Assembly: GCA_028583415.1 (NCBI GenBank)
Contig: CM053276.1
Span: 127,994,007-128,058,006, forward strand
Origin: Protea cynaroides
Taxonomy: Eukaryota; Streptophyta; Magnoliopsida; Proteales; Proteaceae
Direction: 5' to 3'
DNA: 64,000 nt
Positions within the stretch are counted from its first letter, which is position 1; each line of letters begins with the position of its first letter. The notes beneath the pieces are model-generated. The model searched no databases. It was not told the origin of the DNA and saw only the letters and a program-made list of their open reading frames with translations. This document shows positions 1 to 10,981 of the stretch, piece by piece. Both the position numbers and the translations under genes were made by a program.

Positions 1-1082
1 GTAGGTGATGTTTCAAAACTATTATGGGGGGTAGCTGAAATTTGTTCATTAATTTTTAAATCAGTACCTTGATTACCCCTCTTAAAATTCACATCTTCTG
101 GTGGCAAAGAGGGTTAAGACATCTCAAATTAACAAGCTCTCTTTGCTACAGGATCTTAATTCAGTCCAAACCCAATTTTAACAAACAAGAGTAATTGAAA
201 TTGAACAAATAATTCCACAACTTCAGATCCGTCTATAAGCATGCTTCAAAATTTGGGATCATTGATCCTTAGGATATGAGGAGCAATATCCTAGAAGATG
301 AACTTGATCCGACGGGTGTCGAAACCAATCTTGCCCGTAGGTCTCAGACAAATATTTTAATAGAACCAGAATTGTATAACAATAGTAAAATCAACTTATC
401 TTATAATCCAACCGTTGGAATGCCTTCAAACTTGGGGAAGATCTTCTCAATCTTAATTATGAACACTAGCCGAAAGTTGACGCAAATCAAAAGAAGTTGG
501 TAGCAGCCACAGCCTCTGCAGAGTGGCTGCAATAGGTACCGCCCAAGCTGGGATTATGTTCAATTTATATTGATGGAGATCTCATTGTAATCTTCAATGG
601 GTGATATTAATGATGAAGAAAAACAGTCGTGCAACAATAATGAAGGAGAGAAACTAGGAGAATGTAAGAGAATTGAACAAAATAACAATTGGCTGAGTCT
701 CACAACCGTGGGAGATTCAACCAGAAAAATAGGAGCTAAACTCTTTTCTTTTTTCTGGTCTAAATCTACCTCTTGCCACCAGCCTTTCTTCTCTTATTTA
801 TAGCTTTGAGAAATTACAACTAGAATAGGAAAGTACAAATTGAAATTAAGGAAAGCTAAGACTCCTTTATAATTTGGGAAGCTTCTTAAAACATGGAAAT
901 AGGAAACTTAAATTTAGGCAAGTCTTAGTCTCCAAGCAACTAAGACTCCTAAACTAGCTAGAGTACTTTTTAGGAAACTAACCAATAGGATTAGAGACAC
1001 TAATTAATTAGGAAACTAAATAAAATAATCCTACTTAAAATAGAGCTGGCGGTAAAGAGATCTATTACTAAAGATCTCGATT

Positions 1083-1165
1083 TTCTGGAATTTCTGGAAT
1101 GGCGACAATTCTGGAATTTCTGAACTTTCTGGAATGGCGACAATTCTGGAATTTCTGGAATAAAG
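1083..1165. repeat. 35 bp tandem repeat (about 2 copies) rich in TTCTGGAA
   Basis: The block containing GGAATGGCGACAATTCTGGA occurs twice, 35 bp apart (GGCGAC at 1101 and 1136). Extra TTTCTGGAA units flank it on both sides. Confidence 0.8.
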
Positions 1166-1199
1166 CCTGATCTGCATCGTTTTCTCCTTTTAGTTTCTT

Positions 1200-1782
1200 T
1201 AATTACCAAATCGGTTCTAAGGATCTGGACTGATCTAATCTGATCTGATTCTGACACATATCGATATAATTTTGACTGAAATACACATATAAGCTGATAC
1301 AAATCTGACCAGTAGTATGACATGAAACTAGTATGGAATCTGACCTTAAAACTGACCCATAATGTGGACTGAATATAAAACATACTAGTATAATACTAGT
1401 CATACAATCTGGTAGAATTCTGCTTTGGTGACTGACATGAAATCTGATATGGTATACATAACATAAAGAACTGAAATCGATAGGATTGTATATACAATCT
1501 GGATTACATATTAAAATTTACATAATCTGATATACTCATAAATCTGTTAAGAAGTCTGTTAAAAAAATCTGTGTAATATCAGAAATATAGTAGGATCAAG
1601 ATCTCACAACAACTTTGGCTGAAATCTGCAATAATGACAGACCTAAAATCTGATATAAAATTAACGTATAAATCTGGTATATGGTACTGCATAGTAAAAT
1701 CTAACATAATTGATTTATAACTCTAAGGATTGTGTAAAACAGATTCAAAATCTGAGGTTGAAACTATTCTGGATATGAAATC

Positions 1783-1858
<76 letters not shown>

Positions 1859-2360
1859 ATAAACTGTATGACAATCTGTCATAAAATCTGTTTATAAATT
1901 TGTATATAGTACTGTATATGAATTGATATATATATATATCAGTATACGGTTCAGTATAAATTCAGTTTACAAATATATATATAAACCCACATATACGTCA
2001 TAAAAACCTGTATAGAATCTGTACAAAAATCTTGTATAAGAACTATTAAAATATGTATACAATATGTATAGATTGAGATATCAATATACAATTTTATATG
2101 TATTAAGATGATGATATTTATAAATCAGATCTGAAATAAATAAAATCTGTGAAAATTATGATATACATAAATCTGTTTATATAAAATTGGTATATATTAA
2201 ATTTGATATGGAATCTGTCCTTGAACCAAATTCGATTCTGGTGGTATCTAACTTGGTAAAGGAATCTAAGACACTGTTTAGAACAAAACTAATAGGTATA
2301 GATCAGATCTGAAACTGAAATAGGAACCTAAGATAGAGCTGAAACTAAAGGCTTAACTAA
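1200..2360. repeat. AATCTG-rich quasi-repetitive zone
   Basis: Short AT-rich phrases such as AATCTG, AAATCTGA and TAAAATCTG recur dozens of times over about 1.1 kb without a fixed period. No coding frame is present. It looks like an expanded, diverged low-complexity array inside an LTR or non-coding element. Confidence 0.6.
1786..1851. repeat. (TA)n microsatellite
   Basis: About 33 uninterrupted TA dinucleotides lie inside the AATCTG-rich zone. Confidence 0.95.
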
Positions 2361-2391
2361 AAAAAATCTGACTAGAGTTTACCTCCTTATT

Positions 2392-2690
2392 CTTCTTCTT
2401 CTTCTTCTTCTCTCGGTTTGTCTTTCTCTCTCTACTCACGGTTTCTCTTTCTTTTCTTTTTCTTTTCTCTTTTTTTTCTCTCTCGGTTCCTCTTCTCTCT
2501 CTTCACGGTTTCTATATTTCTTTTCTTTTCTCTTTTCTTTTTTTTTTCCTTTCCTTTTTTTCCTTTCACTCTCCCTCTAGGTTTGAGATTCTATCGTCTT
2601 CCCCTTCTTTTTTTTTTCTTTCTCTTCTTTCCTTTTCTCTCACGTCCCCTTTTTCCTCTCTCTCACTCACGTTTCCTCTTTTCTCTTACT
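2392..2690. repeat. Pyrimidine tract (CTT/TTTC rich)
   Basis: About 300 bp on the plus strand are almost entirely C and T, with the phrase CACGGTTTCT repeated. A 103-codon frame of F, L, S and R residues crosses it. That frame is only a product of base composition and is not a gene. Confidence 0.8.
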
Positions 2691-2749
2691 AATTTTGAAT
2701 TTGTATTTTATTTATTGTTTAGTAACTAATTAGATAGTCTTAGATAAGG

Positions 2750-2870
2750 TTTGTTTCTTAATCCAACTCTATTCCCATATGTAGTGGGTCCCACATACAA
2801 TTAGACAGGATTTGTTTCTTAATCTAATTCTATTGCCATATGTGGTGGGTCCCACATACAACTAGTGTTT
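2750..2870. repeat. 61 bp tandem duplication
   Basis: TTGTTTCTTAATC is followed by CATATG and GTGGGTCCCACATACAA twice, offset by 61 bp (2751 and 2812). A few substitutions separate the copies. Confidence 0.75.
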
Positions 2871-3089
2871 TAAAATTTTAGGACACTTACCTCCTTAATA
2901 ACTCTAATGCTAATTAATTAGAAAATAAGATTCTAATCCCCTTTTTTTGTCAATAATCAGAAATTAAACTATGTTATTTCAATAAAAGTGCCATTATTTT
3001 AACCCTAAGGCTAGTAATATGAAAATATATACTTTTTTTTTATTGTTATTCTTTTAAAAAAGAAAACAGCAACTTGGGGCATTACATGG

Positions 3090-4292
3090 CAGTCCAACAA
3101 ACTAGTCTCAGATAGAAGATCAAGGACATATTTTCTTTGGGAGAGGAAGATGCCCTTCGAAGATTGAGCTAATTCAATTCCAAGAAAATACTTTAATTTT
3201 CCAAGATCCTTTATTTCAAACTCACATCCAAAGAAGCTCTTGAGGTGAGTGATCTCATCATTGTGATTTTCAGTGACAACTAATCATCAACATTGACTAT
3301 GAGGAGCGACTTTGTCACCAGATCGCTTAATGAACAAAGTATAGTCAGCATTACTTTGTTTGTACCCTACTGAAATCAAAGCCTTATGAAACCTACCAAA
3401 CCATGCTCGAGGAGACTATTTCAACCCATAGAGTGCATGTTTCAATTTGCAGACTTTGCCATGAGTTGTATCAGAGGAATGTCCATGTATAATTCTTTGT
3501 CAAGTTTCCCATGCAGAAATACATTCTTGACATCAAGTTGTTGGAGATCCCATCTCAAGTTGATAGCATACGATAATAGAACTCGAACAGTATTTAATTT
3601 GGCAATCAGAGCAAATGTCTCCTGGTAATCAATCCCATATGTCTAAGTAAAGCCCTTAGCTATAAGCCTTGCTTTGTGTCTGTCCACCATTCCATCAATT
3701 TTCTGTTTCACCACAAACACCCATTTGCACCAAACAGGTCATTTTCCTAGAGCAAGAGCAACAAGATCCCATGTGTCATTCTTTCTCAAAGTCTTCACGT
3801 CTTCCATCATAGTTGCTTTCTACTTTAGATTTGCACAAGTCTCATGCCACTTATATGGAATATTAATAGAGGAAAGGGAAGATACAAAAGAACGATAGGT
3901 ACTAAAAAGAAAGTCATAAGAGACAACATGAAATATAGGATGCTAAGTACAAGCCCTAGCACCTTTACGAAAAACAATAGATAACTTAAGAGAGGGGGAG
4001 ATCTTACAGGATGGTGTAGACGACTCTGGTTTAAAGGATGACGACGGGATGATAGAAGGTGCAATAGTGGCGGTGGTCTCACCTTGCTTTTTCTTTTGAG
4101 TTCTTGTAGACCAAAAGAGTTAACTCATTTAGATTCTCCTGCGGTTCCTCCTGGACTAGAACTGGTGTCTGTGGCTAAAGTTCCTTCTGAACCGAGACTG
4201 GTGGTACTAGAGGCGGTTGCTCTCCCTAAGTTGCTGGAGTATCATCCGGAACAGGGATGAATCTCAAGAACAGATATATCTTCACTATTTGC
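3090..4292 (-). pseudogene. Copia reverse transcriptase (broken)
   Basis: Minus-strand translation gives recognisable Copia RT blocks: TLRKNDTWDLV near 3780, KWVFVVKQKIDG near 3720, RHKARLIAKGF followed by a stop near 3660, KHALYGLK followed by a stop near 3410, and RKYVLDLLSE near 3130. There are at least three in-frame stops and a frameshift at the catalytic YVDD region. The sequence joins the integrase end on the far side of the solo LTR. The protein would be the polymerase of the element. It is not functional here. Confidence 0.85.
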
Positions 4293-4435
4293 TGTAAGAA
4301 CCATGCTCTGAAAATCCGGTCTAACCCATGGTTTTATATGGTGACAGGTCTCCCAATCATAATTGGACTGGAAGGCGAAGCCGGGTGACGAACCACATAA
4401 TCCAGGTACGAGAACCATGTGTAAAACTGTAAAGT

Positions 4436-5100
4436 TTACATACCGGTCTTAGTACCGGCGGTATGTGCGACCGGTATGTGCGACCGGTATGTGCAATTTC
4501 GGCTGGAGACGAACTCCAGTGGGTCCTACACTCCGAATCGAAATTTTGAAAAGTTCTAACCGTGGGAAACTTTCCTAGAATGGTCTCCCACTATTTATAT
4601 ACACCTTAAACCTCCTTAGATCCTTCCCAAAACCCTAGCCGTCTGGAAGAGATCTGAGAAGGAACAAGGAGGGAGGAGACTGCTCAAGAAGAGGATTTTC
4701 GTTGGAAGAGCACGCTGCCAACCGACAAACACCGGTGAGTGCTTAACTCTCTTAGTAATGATAGGATTTCGGATCGGAGCCGTGAAACAGCGCAGCGATC
4801 CAAAATCCTAGGACTTTCAATAAATCCTAGTTTTTCATTAAGATCCAATCTGGGTATGATGCGGCGTTATAGTTGAAACCGAGAAGGCTAAACGAGTATT
4901 TGGACCTTAGAATGGGTTAGGAGAAACCCTAGAAACCAAGCCGATGACCGACGGGGAAGGGAGATCCGAGATTAGGCTCTCGGATCCAAACTGCAGAACA
5001 TACCGGCTGGACACAAGGTCCTGCGGTATGGGCCTGCGGTATATACCGCAGGGCATACCGGTCTCACTCTACTGAGACCGGTACCGCAACCGGTATGCCT
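4436..5100. repeat. CCGGTATG-rich repeats and hairpins inside the solo LTR
   Basis: GCGACCGGTATGT recurs in tandem near 4465-4495. At 5020-5100 the palindrome GCGGTATATACCGC and a hairpin between ACCGGTCTCA and TGAGACCGGT are visible. Confidence 0.65.
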
Positions 5101-5531
5101 TCCGAGCCCTGTTTGCTTGGCCAAACATGGTTTTGACCAGCTGTAACTTTAATAATTAATTCTAACCTATGAGTATGATCATGTAGGACCTGTAGACAGC
5201 GTGAGTAGACCCTGGGACACAGAGCGGATTTGTTATCACGCGTCAGGTAAGGGACAAAACCCCAAACCCTAATTAATTAAATAATAGTAAACCGTTGTGA
5301 ATAATTTGTATCTGTATTGATTGCCTGATGTTTGTGCATTTCACATGCCATGGTAGTTGTTTAAATTATTATTATTTGTTCATGCATTTCATATGCTAGG
5401 ATGTTGATTGTTTAGGCATGTGGATGTTTTTAGTTAGTGTGTAGAATGTGAAGGGGAGTGGAGCCCTGGATATATCCTCACACTAACACATTTTTGTATC
5501 ACCATCTACCTTAGCGGACTTGGTGCGAATA

Positions 5532-5800
5532 GGGTATCAGGGAGAGGATGTGGGATTGTGGTTCAGCCTGCCCACCAGACTCGAGCCCTATCTCTATGTC
5601 GTAGGGAGTCGTACTGGGGTAGGGCCATAGATACTGTATTGACATATAAGACTGGTTAGAAACTGAACCCACTTGCAAGCCTTTGCCAATAGGGGTTCAG
5701 GTATTGGTACGGTATAGGGTATCAGGGGGAGGACGTTGGATGGTGGCTTAGCCTGCCTGCCAGACTCTAGCTCTATCTCTATACCGGAGTGAGTGATGTG
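5532..5800. repeat. Duplicated about 80 bp segment inside the solo LTR, 185 bp apart
   Basis: GGGTATCAGG is followed by a segment ending CTATCTCTAT at 5532-5610 and again at 5717-5790. About 85 percent of positions agree by eye. Confidence 0.7.
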
Positions 5801-6420
5801 GGACAACGGCAGTAGTGTGGATTATTGTCTGACTGTTGGGTGTGATCACACTCTCGTGCATGGAGGTGCGGTGGCCGCCAAACCTTACCATAGCATTTTG
5901 CAAGTTATACCTGACCCAAAATTGTAATGTTATCTCATGCATTTTGTATGTTGCATTGGTTTTGTACTTACTGAGCTAAATTGTGAGTTCACCCGAATAT
6001 ATATATTCCATTCTTTTCAGATCTCGATGCAGGGTATACCGTCGAGCACTTCATGACTGCCCCAGCGTACAATACAGTCGTTGTCCTGGATACACAAGCA
6101 GTAGAGGACGAGCATGACGCATCATGCGAGTGCTCATTCTGTGTTTTCCTTTAGAGATGGTTTATTTTTGAAATAATACATTGTAATATTTTACTATTTA
6201 ATTTTGTGAATGATGAAATAATTTGGATAATTATTTTAATTACAACATAGAACTCAGTTCATTTATCTTTTGATTCCGCTGCTATGTATTATTTTCTGAT
6301 TATGTTAGACTGTTTGGAATGGTTTATTGACACGATCTATTGAGATCCTGGTGTGAGCCGTGGTTTGGAGACGGTTCACTCACACTTCTGGTTCAGCCGG
6401 AATTGGGGTGTGACATTTGC

Positions 6421-7360
6421 ATACTCCCCCTGAAGAGGTGGCGATGAGTAATACGGAAGGATCTATTGGAAGAGAACATCCACGGTCACCAAGGTACGTC
6501 ATGCAAAAGGATGGTAGCACTTGTAGCCCTTCTAGCCGAGTATCCCAAAAATATACACTGGAGGTCACAGGGTTCTAGCTTGTCGGAAAAACACACAACC
6601 AAAGACCTTGGGAGGAACAACGAAGGAGCTGAAACCATGCAAAAAGCAATCGAGGACCGAGACACCAACGTGTGAGTGGGCATACAGTTGAGGAAATAGA
6701 CAACGATGAAGACGTTATCACTCCATTACTGAGATAGAACATGGCGAGCAAACATGAGAGCATGGGTCACCTCCAGGAAACGGCGGTTCTTTCATTTGGC
6801 TAACCCATTCTGGATCGGGATGTCAACAAAACTAGTCTGATGGATGATCCTAGAGTCCGCCAAAGAATTTGAAACAGTCCCTTAAGATACTCCGGCCGTT
6901 ATCGCTACGTAAAATTTTAAGGGTGGCATTAAACTGTGCGGACCATATTATGGAAGAGCTGAAACAACGAAACACCTCACTTTTATGCGGCATCATGTAC
7001 ACCCATGTAATGCGAGAATAGCAGTCAATGAAAGTGACAAACCATCAACAACCAGAAATAGAAGCACGACGAGCAAAACCCCATACATCAGAGTAAACCA
7101 AATGGAAAGGAGATGCACTTGTCTTATTTAATGGGGAATAACTAGAATGAGTTTGTTTGGCTAAAATAAAAGCCTCCCACAAAAAAAATGATAAAGTCCC
7201 TAGGGGGGGATGTCCTAAACAACAATGCCATTGATAAGGATTTGAAGAAGCTGAGTGTAGCTGATGAACTGGTGGAGCTTTCGCCAGTGGAGGAGAACTA
7301 TCGCCGAGCAAATAGAAACCACCATGTACCTTACCACATCCAATTGTTTTCCCTGTCATT
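6421..7360 (-). pseudogene. Copia GAG-pre-integrase and integrase (broken)
   Basis: On the minus strand an open stretch at 7359-7045 holds a GAG-pre-integrase domain (WHCCLGHPPLGTLS) followed by the start of the integrase core (SPFHLVYSDVWG). Later pieces include KILRSDNG near 6900 and DLQCIFLGYSARRA at the C-terminus near 6540. The pieces fall in different frames, so the gene is dead. Confidence 0.8.
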
Positions 7361-7659
7361 AGATCCTGAAAAACACAATGGGTTGGAAAAAAGTGACTTT
7401 ACAATTTAAATCCTTAGTAAGGCTACTAATGGAAAGTAGATTTGTAGTAAAATTAGGAATATGTAAACAGAACATAAAGTAAGAGAAGGGGAGCAGCAGA
7501 TAAAACCCTTTCCAGAGACAGATGAGAGAGTCCCATTAGCCACTCGAACTTTGTCTTTCCCTAAGGATGGAGAGTACTGGATTCAATCAAGTCATCAGTC
7601 GCATCGGAGTTAATGATCCTGGGGCTAGAGACTACCGATGGACAATGACCACCAAACGA

Positions 7660-8640
7660 AATACCTAAATAAGAAAAATTAAAACCTGAAGGAGCATACA
7701 CAGTGAAGAAGCCTGGATAAGTCTACAGAAAGCTTGTAGTTCTTCCAAAGAGAGGCCACTCAGGCCAGTGTCAGAACTGAAAGTAGGAGCAATTGTCTCA
7801 ATGTAGTAGGCCTTGTTCTTGGAGCAACCACGACCATGTTTGAATTCAAAGTCTACTAGTTTCCCGTGAAGTTTCCAACACATAGCCTTAGTGTGCCAAG
7901 ATTTGCTACAATGGTCACACTTAATTACCTCTTTGATATTGTCACTGGAGTGTAAAGGTCCATCAGTAGTTGGGATGGAACCGGAGATACTCTGTAAAGA
8001 CGAACAATCGGTAACAAGAGACTGAAGCATGGCAGATCTAAGGCTGTCCTCAGTATGTACCAACGCGTATGACTGCTCCAAGGTGGGAAAAGGAGATCTA
8101 TTGAACACTTGAACCACAATCTGATTGTATTCAACATTCAATCCAGCTAAAAAATCATAACCCCTTACTTATCAACATGTTTCTTGTAGGAAGCAATATC
8201 GCTTGCATTGGTAGGCTGGTAATCCACATAATGATCAAGTTTGCTATAGACTTCGAAGTTCAGCATAGCACTGAGAGACAAATTACTCCTTCTAAGTGGT
8301 GTCATGAAGTTCATTACGTAATTCATACATCTGAGCATCATTCCCTAGCTGACCATAAGTTTTCTTAACAGCCTTCCAAAACTGAGTGGAGTTTAACACG
8401 AGTTGTAGTAGCGGTCCTTCTATATTGTATTAACAATCAAAATATGGTCGCAAGAAAAAAATCTCTATTTGATGGGGCTTCTTCCTATACCTATGAATTC
8501 CATTGGACTTAGAAATGATACATTATAAGAATACCCCTAGCAGTATTTGGTAACACAGAGTTGAGAAAAAAGGACATAACTAAGGAATCATTAAAGATCC
8601 ATCGATCCTGAGTAGTACCAGCAGTAGAAGTTTTCTCCGT
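7660..8640 (-). pseudogene. Copia gag with CCHC zinc knuckle (broken)
   Basis: The clearest open stretch is 8141-7665 (158 codons). It shows the Copia gag phrase EQSYALVHTEDSLRSAM and then the CX2CX4HX4C nucleic-acid-binding knuckle CDHCSKSWHTKAMC. Upstream, in another frame, YSKLDHYVDYQPTNASD belongs to the same gag. Frameshifts near 8150 and internal stops inactivate it. Confidence 0.8.
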
Positions 8641-8783
8641 TGTACAAGTAAAATGTCTTCTGAAACCACGACTAGCAATGGTCAAATAGGTCGATTGAGA
8701 CCAGGTCAGGTAATTAGTATCATCACATTTTATAGAGATAGCAGTGAATGGTTGGTACTTGTGACGATGCTGTCCATCAGAAC

Positions 8784-8818
8784 TAGTAGAGGTAGAGGTA
8801 GAGGTAGAGGTAGAGGTA
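8784..8818. repeat. (GGTAGA)n hexanucleotide repeat
   Basis: About five tandem copies of GGTAGA lie at the gag 5' side of the Copia element. Confidence 0.85.
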
Positions 8819-9084
8819 AAGGCAGTAGTAACATCCGACGTCGTAGCAAAGAACTTAATAGAAATTGGTAGAGCAAGGTATTATCAAAAACCGAAAATAA
8901 ATGGCTCTGAAAAAAAAATATCACAACTCCAAAAACTGATCTTGAAGTGCAGTGATCCAGGACAAAGAATGATCGGTCTAGATTAGCAAAGTACATGCTC
9001 ATCCAAAAAAGAGAGATCGATACTGCTGAGGAGATATCGCAAATCGATTAATCTTTGGAGAAACTTGCTGGAAAAGTTAGATCG

Positions 9085-9265
9085 ATTCTGATCAGATCTG
9101 CTAACAATATCGCAAGACCAAATCTAGTAGCAATATCGCAAGACCAGATCCAATGTTGTAAGGTCAGATTTAATATCAATAGCACAAGAGCAGCAACATC
9201 GCAAGACCAATAATATTGATATCAATAGCAAAAGAGCAGCAATATCAATAACACGATCAGATATT
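9085..9265. repeat. AATATCGCAAGACCA-type leader repeats of the Copia element
   Basis: The phrases ATATCGCAAGACCA and ATATCAATAGCA recur several times in the untranslated leader between the primer-binding site and gag. Confidence 0.6.
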
Positions 9266-9637
9266 GATATCACACATTGCAAGGAGAAACCAGAAATCAC
9301 AGGGAGCTGAATTCTGGTCTAGGAAGGAATAGATGCCGCCAGTAATCTCGAATTTGGATTTTGGATCCCTAATGAAGGAAGACTCGACCTTCAATAGGAA
9401 GGAATAACTCGGTCTTCGAACAGAGAAGAACCAATTGGAACAGCACCTGTTAATCTTCAAGGAAGCAAATCATGCTTTAACGGAGGTAAAGTTGAGGCAG
9501 CATCTGGATCTGTATAGGATCACTTCTTTAAGTGCTGCCTTTTTTCAGAAGCAGAATACCAAGAGTAAGGAAAGAGAAAAAAAAACGATGGAGAAAACTG
9601 TGAGGTTGTTGCGGAAGGGAGGAGGATCAGAATGAGA

Positions 9638-9649
9638 GCTCTAATACCA
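9638..9649 (-). other. Primer-binding site of the Copia element
   Basis: The minus strand reads TGGTATTAGAGC immediately after the LTR end. It differs by one base from the usual initiator tRNA-Met site TGGTATCAGAGC. Confidence 0.75.
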
Positions 9650-9918
9650 TGTTGAAAGCACTCTTTAGGAACTGAATGCTTAGATGGTCTTTAGTACCAG
9701 CCAGCCTTGTATTTATAATAAAAGGAGAGAATTACAAAATGACTCAAAGACTAAAAAGACAGACTCGCGATAGTAATCAAAAGAGGATAAGAGAGTTAGA
9801 ATCCAAATAGGATAGTTTAATTCTAGTCTAATAAAAGCTGGAAACTAAACAACACTAACTAGGTGACACCTAGATACAACTAGGTGACACTTAGACAAAA
9901 CCAAAACATATTTTAACA
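9650..9918 (-). repeat. 5' LTR of the Copia element (269 bp)
   Basis: On the plus strand the segment begins TGTTGAAAGC and ends TTTTAACA, giving TGTT/AACA ends. A minus-strand TATAAATA lies near 9710. It abuts the primer-binding site. The partner LTR is not in the window, so the outer end at 9918 is inferred from the terminal motif alone. Confidence 0.65.
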
Positions 9919-10259
9919 AGAACATATGACACAAAAAGAATATTAAAATATAGGTAATTCACAGTTCTATGAAAGCATGATATCGAAGTGCATAGTATAT
10001 GGCAATAAAGCCGTCAATCCAGATGCAAGAACTGTCCATAAAGAAAGTGGTCTAAGTTAGTGAACCAATCCCCCACCCACAAATATGACTCAACACTACC
10101 TGCTATTGCCAGCCAATCAGACTCTCTAAAAGCCTTTGAGGGTCAATTCAATCAAATATCAATAAGCCAATTGCCAACAAAATCTTTCAAGGATGAATAC
10201 TATCTTCAAAAGTACTATTGTTGCTCTCCTTCAATAACCTCACATCTTCAAAAGTATTT

Positions 10260-10981
10260 TTTTATTACTAAAATATTAATGTTATATTAATGTTTATATA
10301 TATGCAGTATTCTACATAAATAATAAACATTTAAAACATAACTTAATTAATATGAGACCAACAAATAATGAATAAAGTATAGAAAATAAAGAATTGTATT
10401 TATAAAAAATAAAAAGCACAAATCAAAAAATTAAGAAGTTAGAACATCATAGCATATAAGTAAGAAGCAAGACTACAAGAGGAAGACTATAATAAACTTA
10501 AAGATCAAGTTACTAAAAAAATATTATATTATCGTTAGTTGTTATCTCTATGATGCCAAAATAAGTGTTTGTGCCTCTATTCCTCAGTAACTCAGTGGTA
10601 GAGCAGTCGACTATTAACTGGCAAGACGTAGGTTTGAATCCTACTTGGGCATCCCAATCTCGGACTGGATTTTAGTATAAGGGTAAAAAAAACTCTTTTC
10701 ATCTTTTTCGTTAGGGAACTTAATAGCATGTAGCCGATAATAGGGGATGGTTGAATTGCGGGTAAACAGAAACCTTAAGCGAGTACGTGAAAATTTTCAT
10801 TTAATTAACGATTTATATACACATGCAAACAAAGCAACCACCCAGGCCTTCAGGGTGTCCAAAGCGCCCAAGGCGACGCCCAGAAGACCTAGGCGGTCAC
10901 CTTTTGAACATCAACAAGACACCTAACCGCCTAGCATATAAAATACCGCTCGGACACCTAGTTGACGCCTTGACAACTATG
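10260..10981. mobile_element. Non-autonomous element with a GGCG-rich end (copy 1, incomplete)
   Basis: The AT-rich part at 10262-10365 is closely similar to 26520-26605. The right end (10840-10981) is rich in AGGCG/CGCCT words and finishes GACGCCTTGACAACTATG, the inverse of CATAGTTGTCAAGGCG at the left end of copy 2 (26434). The GGCG-rich left end is missing here. The superfamily is not recognisable. Confidence 0.5.
10581..10652 (+). pseudogene. Degenerate tRNA-Asn-like sequence of organelle type
   Basis: The 72 bp resemble plastid trnN(GUU) in order: acceptor arm TCCTCAG, D arm with CTCAGTGGTAGAGC, anticodon loop CTATTAA, and T arm GTAGGTTTGAATCCTAC. The anticodon position reads ATT instead of GTT. 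The D stem has an A-C mismatch and the anticodon stem pairs poorly, so it should not make a working tRNA. Most differences from the plastid gene (recalled from memory, not aligned) are G to A or C to T, as expected for methylated organelle DNA in the nucleus. Alternatives are a mitochondrial copy or a tRNA-derived repeat. Confidence 0.6.

Larger units (their letters stand above)
1..3086 (-). mobile_element. LTR-like sequence, end of a retroelement that runs off the left edge
   Basis: The stretch ends at 3086 with GGGGCATTACA, exactly where the coding sequence of the Copia element stops. Read on the minus strand it begins TGTAATGCCCCAAGTTGC, a start typical of plant LTRs. A minus-strand TATAAATA box lies near 795-803. 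No long coding frame is present. The stretch holds a 35 bp tandem repeat, a long AATCTG-rich zone, a TA microsatellite and a pyrimidine tract, each listed separately. The 5 bp after the end (TGGCA, 3087-3091) should recur at the other boundary, but I see no convincing match, so that boundary probably lies outside the window. Calling it an LTR is inference from the end sequence and the position inside another element. Confidence 0.45.
4293..6415 (+). mobile_element. Solo LTR (2123 bp, probably Ty3/gypsy) inserted in the Copia element
   Basis: It begins TGTAAGAACC and ends GGGTGTGACA. It is flanked by an exact 5 bp target-site duplication, TTTGC (4288-4292 and 6416-6420). The Copia coding sequence resumes on both sides. 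The plus strand carries a TATA box (TTTATATA, 4594-4601) followed by a leader-like AAACCCTAGCC, and an AT-rich end near 6170-6240, which suggests plus orientation. No internal genes are present, as expected after LTR-LTR recombination. The GGGGTGTGACA end is common in chromovirus LTRs of plants, so a Tekay/Del-like origin is likely but inferred. Confidence 0.85.
3087..9918 (-). mobile_element. Decayed Ty1/Copia retrotransposon, interrupted by a solo LTR
   Basis: Read on the minus strand, the order is 5' LTR (9918-9650), primer-binding site (9649-9638), gag (about 8640-7660), integrase (about 7360-6421) and reverse transcriptase (about 4290-3090). The gag has a zinc knuckle, CDHCSKSWHTKAMC, near 7880-7920. 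The GAG-pre-integrase motif HCCLGHPPLGTLS lies near 7230, and CIFLGYSA of the integrase C-terminus near 6540. The RT shows KHALYGLK followed by a stop and SPRAWF near 3400, a frameshifted region where the YVDD box should be (about 3290), and RKYVLDLLSETSLLDC near 3110. The order gag-integrase-RT defines Copia. RNase H and the 3' LTR are missing because the next element cuts in at 3086. Stops and frameshifts show that it is dead. The lineage may be Tork-like, but this is not certain. Confidence 0.88.

Noticed and set aside
2418..2729. 103-codon open frame rich in F, L and S
   Set aside because: It is the translation of a CT tract. Residues reflect base composition, with no domain or start context.
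10581..10652. Functional tRNA-Asn gene
   Set aside because: The anticodon reads ATT and two stems do not pair, so it is scored as a degenerate copy.
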